From assembly GCA_017405875.1 (NCBI GenBank), contig JAFQZM010000019.1:1-53176 (forward strand): a DNA stretch of 53,176 bases, read 5' to 3'. This DNA comes from a bacterium. GTDB lineage: Bacteria > UBP6 > UBA1177. Position 1 is the stretch's first letter, and each line of letters starts with the position of its first letter. A program made the position numbers and the translations under genes. Shown here piece after piece: positions 8,691 to 16,100 of the stretch. The notes under the pieces were generated by a model that saw nothing but the letters and a program-made list of their open reading frames with translations, did no database searches and was not told the DNA's origin.

Positions 8691-8828
8691 CCGCATTTGA
8701 GAAACGAACTCGATAAATATTTCAGGTTTTACGACTACAAAAGAGGTCATTCGGCTCACGGGTACAAGACTCCGTGGGAGGTTTACAGTGAAAATTCTAC
8801 ATTTTGGAAAACTGGAGCAACGGCATGA
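8691..8828 (+). pseudogene. Transposase relic: C-terminal end of a DDE (rve) transposase
   Basis: In this frame the DNA encodes LDKYFRFYDYKRG followed by HSAHGYKTPWEVY and a stop at 8826-8828. This is the well-known C-terminal signature of IS3/IS481-type integrase-core transposases (usual form YNxxRPHSALGYKTPxEVY). Nothing upstream in the frame resembles the catalytic DDE core, so only about 45 codons remain. It lies inside the repeat-bounded insert and is the clearest sign that transposition shaped this segment. The exact IS family cannot be assigned from so short a piece. Confidence 0.7.
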
Positions 8829-8859
8829 CAACTCATGCTGCGATAAACAACACTTTTTT

Positions 8860-9003
8860 GGAGGATTTTTCTGTCCAGAAATGCTTGACCATTATAAATG
8901 TTCGCAGATAAATTCTGATTACACAAGCGGCACAGCGGTTTGTAATTCAACTTGCAGCGGTTACAACGAAAACAACTGTTCGACAAGTGACGGCTGGTTC
9001 TAA
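8860..9003 (+). pseudogene. Fragment resembling the C-terminus of a Cys-rich surface protein
   Basis: This frame encodes a Cys-rich stretch (KCSQINSDYTSG, then TAVCNSTCSGYNENNC) and ends at a stop just before the Shine-Dalgarno of the next lipoprotein. Its style matches the Cys-rich modules of lipoproteins elsewhere in the window. The open frame extends back to a GTG at 8788 with a GGAGG upstream, but that part lies over the transposase relic in a different frame, so the GTG is probably accidental. It is best read as the tail of a lost lipoprotein gene. Confidence 0.4.
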
Positions 9004-9017
9004 ACGGAGGAGTTGAA

Positions 9018-10628
9018 ATGAAAAAATATTCAATAATTTTAATGATTTTTGTGTTGTTTTTGATTTTTTCCTGCTCTTCAAAAAGCGAATCAAAAAACGA
9101 TCCTGACACAATTCCAGATTCAGACATTGATTCGCAGGATTCAGAAACTCAAAATGATGATGAAGATTCGCAAACTTCTGAAATCGTTGACGATTCAGAA
9201 AGAGATGACGCGGACGACGATAAAACCGATGATTCAGACAGTGACACCGACGAACCGCTTGATGTTGATTATCAAGGTGCGGAAGACTGCCCGAAGCTTT
9301 CCGAAGCCAAATTTCCATATTACAACGATGACAAATCAATCCATTTCTGCCGCAAATGCGATACTCCGACAGTCAAAGATCCGCAGTGTATGGAAAATCT
9401 CTGGAAAGAAGCGGCAGCCAAACTTTATGCTGTTTCACCTGAATCTGAATGTAAAGACGGATATCCTTGTGAAATGTTGGATTTAGTACCAATTACACAG
9501 GCAGAGTGGGATGAGGAATGGTCAGATCCAAAATACCCGAAACTTCCCTATCGTCCTCATGAATGCGATTTGATTCTTGATGCCAATTCTGTCTCAACAA
9601 AATATCTTTGGGCAACTGACGAAACAGCAGGTTCATTCAAACATTTCAACATAAGTGACGGAAAAATCGGAATTAAATTGATGAATTTTTCATCTGAACT
9701 TGATAATCAGGGTTATACTACAAGATCCAAGGTTATGATTTATGATCCTGCTGAAAAAAAATATAAAGCCGTTGCTCCGATGACAGCTGATATGCTTGCC
9801 TATCACAAAGGATGTTTTCTTTATATGGGAAAAGATTTCAGGTCAGGAAAAAGCGGTAAATATCTTTTTTATGCCTGCGAAGATGGTTCAAGAAAAGTTG
9901 TATACCCAGGGAAAATAAACTGGCTTTCATATACTCCGGCACTTAGCGAAAAGTGGGCGATTGCTAATATCCAGGAAGAAGAAGGCGGTTTGAAATATAC
10001 CATGTATGCCAAAGTAGGCGTTTGGAAGTGGACAAAACTGATGGAAGGACTTTCTTACGGACCTCAAATAGTCAATGATAAGGCTGTTTTTTACGATGAT
10101 TATTTCAAGGCGTATTATTGCGATTTATCAAAAAATCCACAAAGCACAGCAGACTGTATTTTAGTGAATGAAACAGAAACCGAAGAAATCAGAACCCCGG
10201 TAATAAACGAAGATGATGAAACAGAAATAATTTATGAATCGTATTTTTCTGAAAAAATGTCAATGAAACGCTTAAAAATCGGTTCTAACGGTAAAAAAGA
10301 ATATTCACAGGTTCTTGATAAGCATGAATCAACTGATGATGTTTGGAAAGGTGGAGGATTTGGGATAAAGAAAGTTGCTCAAGATTTTATTTTTTATAAC
10401 GAATCTTTGTATGGTAATGATGATATTGACGGAAATGCCTGCTTTTACAGCAGAAAATCTAAAAAAACCACATGCATGAAAAAAGTCGAAGGAATGGAAA
10501 AATATTATTTCGGCTTTGATGACTGGGAAGGTAAATGGCTTCTTTACCAATTCCGAGCTGTTGCATTACAAGCTGTCCGCGACCTTGACTGCTACTGCGA
10601 GAAAGAAGGGGTTTGCCCGTTTGAATAA
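9018..10628 (+). CDS. Predicted lipoprotein with acidic linker, function unknown
   Basis: The gene has a clean start (CGGAGGAG upstream of ATG 9018), a signal sequence and a lipobox LIFSC with the lipidated Cys at 19. Roughly 60 residues of Asp/Ser/Glu/Thr-rich linker follow, then a globular domain of about 450 residues. The globular part has spaced aromatic strand-like repeats (for example FYDDYFKAYYCD and KYYFGFDDWEGKWLLY), which would fit a beta-propeller read-out of 'state' blades; this is only an impression. The C-terminus ends with a small Cys pair motif (DCYCEKEGVC). It is the only clearly intact gene in the repeat-bounded insert. The protein is probably anchored in the outer membrane. 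No enzyme family is recognised. Confidence 0.8.
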   Translation: MKKYSIILMIFVLFLIFSCSSKSESKNDPDTIPDSDIDSQDSETQNDDEDSQTSEIVDDSERDDADDDKTDDSDSDTDEPLDVDYQGAEDCPKLSEAKFPYYNDDKSIHFCRKCDTPTVKDPQCMENLWKEAAAKLYAVSPESECKDGYPCEMLDLVPITQAEWDEEWSDPKYPKLPYRPHECDLILDANSVSTKYLWATDETAGSFKHFNISDGKIGIKLMNFSSELDNQGYTTRSKVMIYDPAEKKYKAVAPMTADMLAYHKGCFLYMGKDFRSGKSGKYLFYACEDGSRKVVYPGKINWLSYTPALSEKWAIANIQEEEGGLKYTMYAKVGVWKWTKLMEGLSYGPQIVNDKAVFYDDYFKAYYCDLSKNPQSTADCILVNETETEEIRTPVINEDDETEIIYESYFSEKMSMKRLKIGSNGKKEYSQVLDKHESTDDVWKGGGFGIKKVAQDFIFYNESLYGNDDIDGNACFYSRKSKKTTCMKKVEGMEKYYFGFDDWEGKWLLYQFRAVALQAVRDLDCYCEKEGVCPFE

Positions 10629-10648
10629 ATTTAATTAAGAAATTATCT

Positions 10649-10696
10649 GCCTAAGACTCTTCTTTTCCTCTCAAGAACCTGCCGAAAAGGATCATT
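10649..10696 (+). repeat. 48-bp direct repeat, right copy
   Basis: This copy matches 8171-8218 except for one base. Read on the minus strand, it encodes the genuine final residues of the MFS transporter (ILFGRFLRGKEES) and its stop codon, so this copy sits in its original coding context on the right-hand side. Confidence 0.95.
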
Positions 10697-12231
10697 CCGA
10701 GCGGAGAGATGACGGCGACTGCGCCGACCCAGATCCAGATCATGTAGTGATGCGAAATGTCGCCCACCTGCAAAGTTTTTTCACCGGCTTCGTTGACTAT
10801 CTCAGTTGCCGGCGTGTAGGCTGAAAGAAGCGCTCCCGACATCCATGCAACAAGGGGCTGCGAGATGAATTTGGGAAGAAGCGAAAGGCTGAGGTAACTT
10901 GCCTCCTGCCCTTTCGGCGCGATCTTGGCTGTATATTCCATGAGTCTGGGCGACCAGATTGCCTCGCCAATAGTAAAAAGAACGACGAAGAAGCAAAGAC
11001 CTAAGCATATCGCGATAGTTGAAAGCGACGAGCCGTCGGGAAGAGCGAGCCACTTCTGCCAGATGAGTCTGCCGAGCATCGAATCTGCGATCGGAGCGTA
11101 GAATTCATCGGGAAGGACTACGAAAAATACCGATGCCGCCGAAATCAGAGAGCCGATAGTTATCATTTTGTATGCGCTCCACTTTCTTGTGAGCCATGCG
11201 ATCGTCGGAACGAAGAAAATGACGATAACAGGGTTCAGAACGCCGTAGATGTTTCCGATCTTCGCACCTTCACCGAGAACGCGGATTCCGTATTTCGGGA
11301 AGGTGTAGTGGAAGTGGTAGAAGACGTAGTTTACGCCCAGAAGTATCGCAAGTAACGCCATGAACTTCCAGAAAGCCTTCTGTTTTGCGACATTCACGAA
11401 AATCTTTCCGGCATCGACGAAGGAATTTTTTATCGAGTCAATGATTGAAACAAGCATGTTTCCTTCTTTTTTAGCGCGCTCGTTCTCGATGTGTTTTACA
11501 AGCTCGCCTTCATCGTTGAGGTCGATGTTGTCGCGGATTATCGCAACAAAGAAAAGTGTCGGAATGCTGATTAAGAACGCAACGAGAAGGATGAAGCGGT
11601 AAGTCGAGATCTCGCCTAAAAGCGGGATAGCGATATTTCCGTATTCGCCGTAAACTTCACGGATACCGTCAAAAATAAGTCCGCCCATCGCGAATCCGAC
11701 GTTCATCAAAGTGTAGAACATCGCGAAACCAAGTGCCGAAGTGTCCGATTTCGTGTATCTTTTGAGCGCGACCGAAATGACCGGGCTCATGAAAGCGACC
11801 GAAACCGCCTGCGGGACGAAGCCGAGAAGCGTAACGACCCAGAAATTGGTCGTGAGAAAGAGGAAAAACCTCGAAAATATCGCAAGTATCGTGCCGATAA
11901 GAAGGACTTTCTTGATTCCTACCGCGTCAACGAGCGAGCCTACTCCGAAAATAAGGAGCGTATAGGCCAGATTCCACGTTCCCATGTAGTTTCCGGCTGC
12001 AACATCGCTTAAACCGAGATCGCTCGAAAGGAAAAGCGTGAGCGTCATCAGCATGACCGAATAAGCTGTGTATTCGATTATCTGCGAGATCGAAACGAAC
12101 CAGATCTCGCGCGGCGAAGTCTTGAGACCGCGCTTGTAGTTGTAGACGATGTAGATGAAATAAACGCAGGCCGCAGCCGCAACGGAATAAAGCAGATAAG
12201 TTATCCACTCAGGGAATTCGATATAGGACAT
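10651..12231 (-). CDS. MFS transporter
   Basis: The 526-residue protein is dominated by hydrophobic helices, with a charged central loop around residues 235-270, as in major facilitator superfamily carriers. An MFS-like motif lies near the second and third helices (VGSLVDAVGIKKVLLIG, a relative of G-x3-D-x2-G-R/K). An extra N-terminal helix precedes the core. The substrate is not readable; the broad fold is closest to oligopeptide or sugar-phosphate type carriers, without commitment. GGAGG precedes the ATG. It lies 51 bases after the GAPDH stop on the same strand and may share its promoter. Its last codons form the right copy of the 48-bp repeat. Confidence 0.8.
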   Translation of the reverse strand: MSYIEFPEWITYLLYSVAAAACVYFIYIVYNYKRGLKTSPREIWFVSISQIIEYTAYSVMLMTLTLFLSSDLGLSDVAAGNYMGTWNLAYTLLIFGVGSLVDAVGIKKVLLIGTILAIFSRFFLFLTTNFWVVTLLGFVPQAVSVAFMSPVISVALKRYTKSDTSALGFAMFYTLMNVGFAMGGLIFDGIREVYGEYGNIAIPLLGEISTYRFILLVAFLISIPTLFFVAIIRDNIDLNDEGELVKHIENERAKKEGNMLVSIIDSIKNSFVDAGKIFVNVAKQKAFWKFMALLAILLGVNYVFYHFHYTFPKYGIRVLGEGAKIGNIYGVLNPVIVIFFVPTIAWLTRKWSAYKMITIGSLISAASVFFVVLPDEFYAPIADSMLGRLIWQKWLALPDGSSLSTIAICLGLCFFVVLFTIGEAIWSPRLMEYTAKIAPKGQEASYLSLSLLPKFISQPLVAWMSGALLSAYTPATEIVNEAGEKTLQVGDISHHYMIWIWVGAVAVISPLGMILFGRFLRGKEES

Positions 12232-12282
12232 TTTTACCTCCGTGAAAAGGGAGTTGAAAAAAGATGGAAAAATGATGTCAAA

Positions 12283-13497
12283 CTATGCAATGGCTTTTGA
12301 AACGTAGATCGCAAGTTTGGTGAGGCAGTTTACGTAGCTTCCGAGCTCGTTGTCGTACCAGCCGAAAATCTTCGCGTGGGTAACGGGAACGTTAGACAAC
12401 GGCGGAATATCGACGAAACCGGTTCTTGTGTGGGTGTCGTTGCCTTCGATCACGCATGCAGCCATCTGTCCTTTGAGGTCGCTCGAAACATTCTGTCTTT
12501 CCGAAAGGTAAAGCAGATCTTTCTGCATTCCCGCAGCAGCTTCGCGGTAAACGTTGTTTATGAAATCGCGGTTGATCTTCGGGAAACCGTCCTTGTCAAG
12601 CGGCGTGTGGAAAGTGAGGTTGAGGTTGATAAGAGAAACCGTCTGAACAGGAACACGGACCGAATCAGCCATGAAACCGATGTTTTTCATAACCGGAAGA
12701 ATGTATTCGAGAGCCTTTGCGGCGCCTGTCGTCGAAAGGATGATGTTGTAACCTGCAGCTCTGTTCTTGCGCAGATCACTCGTTCCGCTCTTTGGAACAG
12801 CGTCGAGAACATTCTGCGAATTGGTCATCGAATGTATCGTCGACATGCTTGCGGTAAGAATTGCCGAAGTCTCCTCGTGGTCCAAAAGAGGTTTCATCAT
12901 GTGTGCAAGCGCCGTCGTCGTGCAGGATGCAGCCGAAATTATGTGGTGGTTCATCGGATCAAAATTTCTGTGGTTGACGCCGTAAACCATCATAACTGCG
13001 TCTTCGGGAAGTGTTTTCGATTTCCCTTTGAGTTTGAAGGGAGCCGAGAGTATTACTTTTCTCGCGCCGCCTGCAATGTGACCTCTGAGAGTGCCGTTAG
13101 CCGAGGATTCATCAGTCGGATCAACGAATTTTCCTGTCGTGTCGATAACGACTCTCGCACCTTCCTGGCCCCACGGAATCTTTTCCGGGTTTCTTTCGCT
13201 TCTCAAAAATTTGACTTTTTTGCCGTAGAAAGTGACTTCGCCGTTTACTTCGTCGGTTATCTCGACCGCCGGTTCTTTTCCGCTGCCGAAACCGAAAAGG
13301 AAATTGTGAAGAGTGCCGTAAGTCGAATCGTAAATCGCATAATCGACAAGATCGACAAGCGATTTGCCGACTTCACGCCCGAGGTTGATGACTATTCTGT
13401 CAAAATCATCCTTCAGAAGCATGTTCCAGAGAGTAAGTTTTCCGATTCTTCCGAATCCGTTGATGCCGATTGTAGCCTTGCAGTTGATGTCAATCAT
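12283..13497 (-). CDS. gap: Glyceraldehyde-3-phosphate dehydrogenase, divergent long form
   Basis: GAPDH oxidises glyceraldehyde-3-phosphate to 1,3-bisphosphoglycerate with NAD(P). The NAD-binding loop INGFGRIG is at residues 11-18. The active-site block reads SAASCTTTALA with the catalytic Cys at 192, and the catalytic His is in STIHSMTNSQ (His222). WYDNELGSYVN, the conserved C-terminal block, is present. The protein is 404 residues, about 70 longer than the usual 335, and the almost invariant SCTTN is SCTTT. This places it in a divergent branch whose coenzyme or direction may differ. AGGAGG lies before the ATG. A good divergent promoter lies upstream. Confidence 0.9.
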   Translation of the reverse strand: MIDINCKATIGINGFGRIGKLTLWNMLLKDDFDRIVINLGREVGKSLVDLVDYAIYDSTYGTLHNFLFGFGSGKEPAVEITDEVNGEVTFYGKKVKFLRSERNPEKIPWGQEGARVVIDTTGKFVDPTDESSANGTLRGHIAGGARKVILSAPFKLKGKSKTLPEDAVMMVYGVNHRNFDPMNHHIISAASCTTTALAHMMKPLLDHEETSAILTASMSTIHSMTNSQNVLDAVPKSGTSDLRKNRAAGYNIILSTTGAAKALEYILPVMKNIGFMADSVRVPVQTVSLINLNLTFHTPLDKDGFPKINRDFINNVYREAAAGMQKDLLYLSERQNVSSDLKGQMAACVIEGNDTHTRTGFVDIPPLSNVPVTHAKIFGWYDNELGSYVNCLTKLAIYVSKAIA

Positions 13498-13538
13498 AAC
13501 GACCTCCTAAATGAATTGGTAAAAATCAAAAACACAAT

Positions 13539-13566
13539 ATTTTAGGAATCTTCAAACATTTTGCAA
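13539..13566 (-). promoter_or_regulatory. Sigma70-type promoter for the GAPDH gene
   Basis: Read on the minus strand, TTGCAA (13566-13561), a 16-base spacer and TAAAAT (13544-13539) precede the GAPDH start by about 40 bases. The geometry matches other promoters in this window. Confidence 0.6.
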
Positions 13567-13600
13567 ATTTAATCGAAAATCAGCCGGAATCCCGCTGCGT

Positions 13601-13629
13601 TTGACAATAAAGCCCTTTTTGAGTAATAT
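13601..13629 (+). promoter_or_regulatory. Sigma70-type promoter for the lipoprotein gene at 13665
   Basis: A perfect TTGACA (13601-13606), a 17-base spacer and TAATAT (13624-13629) lie about 35 bases upstream of the start codon. It is one of the strongest promoter-like sequences in the window and is divergent from the GAPDH promoter. Confidence 0.75.
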
Positions 13630-13664
13630 CAAAAGGTTTATGATTAGTTTTTTTGGAGAATTCA

Positions 13665-14885
13665 ATGAAAAAACTTTTATTTGCTGCGTTTATTGTTTTG
13701 GCAATGATTTTTACCGTTTCATGTTCCGAAGAAGATATTGCAGATGCGCTCGGCGGTTCCTGCCAGAATGAAGGCGCGGAAACCTGTTCCGCAGACGGAG
13801 CACAGATCCTTATTTGCCGCGATTATAAATGGGAGACGGAAAAAAGCTGCAACCTCAATTTCGGTCAGTATTGCAGAAAAACGGCAAATGGTTCTTACAG
13901 CTGTACCGACAGCGGAAACACCACCACGGAACCCACAAATCCGACTAATGACGACACCACCGATCCGACTGACACGGAATCGAACGACAACGAGCCGACT
14001 GAACCGGAAACAAACGACAACGATCAAACCACCGATACGGAACCGGTTGACGACACAGATACTGAAACTGAAAACGATGATGACACAGATACAGAACAGG
14101 CAGATACCGAACCTGTCGTTAAAGATTTGGAAACATGCAGAGATATTTTTCAATGTCAGAAAAACTGCGATTCTATAGATTGCAACACTGAATGTTACAA
14201 TAGAGGAGTAACAGAAGCACAGAACGATTTTTATGAACGAAACCAGAAATGTCCGACTTATACTGAAATTGATGATCTGAAACACTGTCAGCAACTTTAT
14301 ATAAAATGCGGCATACCTGGTGATGAAAGTTATGGAGCACCTTATGGACATGCTGTGATAACCGGCTCTTTTCCTCACATTCACGAAGCAGGAATAAGTT
14401 CTTTTTCTGTAGGCACTTTCATTAGTACTTTCGTAAACGGAAATTTCGGCTCAAACGGCAATATTCCTGATCCTACAGCAACAAGTAATGAATCTTTGTC
14501 TGTTGCTCAACTTAATACTGCAGGAAATCTTATTATTCTCCGCCAGGGATACACTACCGAAAAAACACCATACGTTACATTTATAATTGACGCTCACGCT
14601 CCAGGAACTTATTCAGTAGGTCTTAACAACAAGGACAATGTCCAAATGATTGTTTCCGAAAACACTGAAAACGAAGCCGATGAGTGTGACCATGCTTTCG
14701 GATACGGATATGTTGAACTTTCAGGCACTGGACTTACAGAAACCTACTCAACCGGCGCCAATACAATCAACATACAGGGTGAAGTTGACCTTTACAGCTA
14801 CAAAAACGCTCCCATGTATGTCGGACAAACATCAAACAACGGTGACATTACGACTGACAAGCTTGTCGCATGCCCGCTTAACTAA
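13665..14885 (+). CDS. Lipoprotein with Thr/Asp linker and Cys-rich modules
   Basis: The ATG at 13665 is preferred because GGAGAA sits five bases upstream; a TTG at 13653 would fall before it. The lipobox is FTVSC. A Cys module follows (ETCSADG, ILICRDYKW, KSCNL, QYCRK), of the 'C-W-C-C' kind common in lipoproteins of Myxococcota-like bacteria. Next come about 75 residues of Thr/Asp/Glu/Pro linker, then a second Cys module (CRDIFQCQKNC, CNTECYNRG), and a C-terminal domain of about 200 residues rich in Gly, Thr and Asn that looks like beta structure. A surface or outer-membrane location is likely. Function is unknown. Confidence 0.85.
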   Translation: MKKLLFAAFIVLAMIFTVSCSEEDIADALGGSCQNEGAETCSADGAQILICRDYKWETEKSCNLNFGQYCRKTANGSYSCTDSGNTTTEPTNPTNDDTTDPTDTESNDNEPTEPETNDNDQTTDTEPVDDTDTETENDDDTDTEQADTEPVVKDLETCRDIFQCQKNCDSIDCNTECYNRGVTEAQNDFYERNQKCPTYTEIDDLKHCQQLYIKCGIPGDESYGAPYGHAVITGSFPHIHEAGISSFSVGTFISTFVNGNFGSNGNIPDPTATSNESLSVAQLNTAGNLIILRQGYTTEKTPYVTFIIDAHAPGTYSVGLNNKDNVQMIVSENTENEADECDHAFGYGYVELSGTGLTETYSTGANTINIQGEVDLYSYKNAPMYVGQTSNNGDITTDKLVACPLN

Positions 14886-14921
14886 TCTATTTTATTAACA
14901 ATTCATACTAAGGAGAACAAC

Positions 14922-16019
14922 TTGTCAGACAACAATTCAGGATCGACCGCAAGGCTTATGCAGCTTTGTTTCGGCTACTTCTTTTTCTACATCATAACCG
15001 GTGTCGGCGTTAAATTTTTCCTCAAAACCGGAGAAGGTTTTCCCGGACTTCCCGGAATGGAATACCTTTTCTACAGCACTCTGGCTTCCAGCGTGCTAGT
15101 TACGGCGATAGTTCTTATCATGAGGTGGTACCGCCTCGATTCTGTAAGAAAAATCACCGTCTGCGGAATAACAATGCCGAGCGAACTGCCATACATTGTT
15201 TTTTCGGGTATCTGCACCGCAGTCGTAGTTCCGACAACCACCCTGCTCTACACTTTCGACCATATTTCGGTCATGGTAGCAATGATAATAATGAGAGGAT
15301 CGGTTATCATAATCGGCAGAATCGTTGACGCGATACAGATCAAACAGGGCATCCTGAAGAAAAAAGTCTTCATGGAAGAGAATATCGCGATGTGCATTGC
15401 ACTTTTTGCAGTGCTTATCAAAGCTTTCACCGGCGGCAGCGACGGCAAAGAGAGCCCGTTCTCGTCGATTCCGTTCATGGTCATTTTCGCAAGCTACATT
15501 CTGGCTTACATGTTCAGGATCTACATCATGAACTACTACAAAAACACCCGTCCGGCTGAAGAAAAGGCAGCTAAAAAGGATAACAACAAAGCCTTTTTCG
15601 CAATCGAACAGATCGCTTCCTTCACCACGATGACGCTCGTTACGATCTGCGTTCTCATCGCAGCCGGAAAATTCGGCGTAACAGGTCCGAGAATCGACCC
15701 GTTCGCAAAAGCGTTTTTCAACACGAACTGGGATTGGGCGATCTGGGCTGGAATTGTCGGATGTGCTTACGGAATCAATGCGTTCTTCTCGGTTTTCATC
15801 TTCATGTTCAAAGGAAGAACTGCTACTTTCGCGAACCTTGCAAACCGTCTGACGTCTCTCATCGCCGGAACCCTTTCGACAGTCATTTTTGCAGCTGTTT
15901 TCGGCGGAAAATATCCGGCACTCATCGACTGGGTATCACTCGGCTTCATCTTCCTTGCGATCTGGTTCATGGCTAAAGCCGAAAAAAGAAGAAAAGCTGA
16001 AATGTCCGCAGCAAAATAA
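14922..16019 (+). CDS. Multi-pass membrane protein, possibly drug/metabolite-transporter-like
   Basis: The 365-residue protein has about ten hydrophobic helices in two halves, with a short charged loop near residues 205-220 and a basic C-terminal tail (KAEKRRKAEM). The pattern resembles ten-helix DMT-superfamily carriers, but no diagnostic motif was found, so the family call is tentative. The start is TTG at 14922, with AAGGAG placed correctly upstream; no in-frame ATG gives a better start. It follows the lipoprotein gene by 36 bases and may be cotranscribed with it. The 3' spacer contains degenerate repeats. Confidence 0.6.
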   Translation: MSDNNSGSTARLMQLCFGYFFFYIITGVGVKFFLKTGEGFPGLPGMEYLFYSTLASSVLVTAIVLIMRWYRLDSVRKITVCGITMPSELPYIVFSGICTAVVVPTTTLLYTFDHISVMVAMIIMRGSVIIIGRIVDAIQIKQGILKKKVFMEENIAMCIALFAVLIKAFTGGSDGKESPFSSIPFMVIFASYILAYMFRIYIMNYYKNTRPAEEKAAKKDNNKAFFAIEQIASFTTMTLVTICVLIAAGKFGVTGPRIDPFAKAFFNTNWDWAIWAGIVGCAYGINAFFSVFIFMFKGRTATFANLANRLTSLIAGTLSTVIFAAVFGGKYPALIDWVSLGFIFLAIWFMAKAEKRRKAEMSAAK

Positions 16020-16022
16020 ATT

Positions 16023-16073
16023 CCGATATTCCAAGCTCACGATATTCCGAGATTACGAAATCACGATATTACG
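16023..16073. repeat. Intergenic degenerate repeat (GATATTCC / GATATTAC words)
   Basis: The spacer between two convergent genes holds repeats of about 16 bases: GATATTCCAAGCTCAC, GATATTCCGAGATTAC, a half unit GAAATCAC and a last GATATTACGG. The ten-base word CGATATTACG at 16064-16073 recurs in another intergenic site at 50635-50644. No coding potential was seen in the 81-base spacer. Confidence 0.6.
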
Positions 16074-16100
16074 GCAACTTTTTCGGCGCCGATATTTCGA

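Larger units (their letters stand above)
8171..10696. mobile_element. Inserted lipoprotein cassette bounded by 48-bp direct repeats
   Basis: Two near-identical 48-bp repeats bracket roughly 2.4 kb. Joining the outer flanks through one repeat recreates a simple convergent junction, with the phosphatidyltransferase stop (TAA) overlapping the MFS transporter stop (CTA on this strand). The insert holds a small secreted-protein gene, the 3' end of a transposase gene, a fragment of a Cys-rich protein and one intact lipoprotein gene. By eye its codons are more AT-rich than those of the flanking genes. This looks like an insertion that duplicated its target, or the residue of a composite element. Terminal inverted repeats were not found, so the mechanism is open. 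Confidence 0.6.

Noticed and set aside
8219-9017. tRNA or other structured RNA in the spacer of the cassette
   Set aside because: No cloverleaf, T-loop GTTCRA box or long stem could be traced; the content is explained by gene fragments.
12376-13545. 389-codon open frame antisense to the GAPDH gene
   Set aside because: It mirrors the GAPDH codons, has no recognisable domain or Shine-Dalgarno support, and the minus-strand gene has all active-site motifs.
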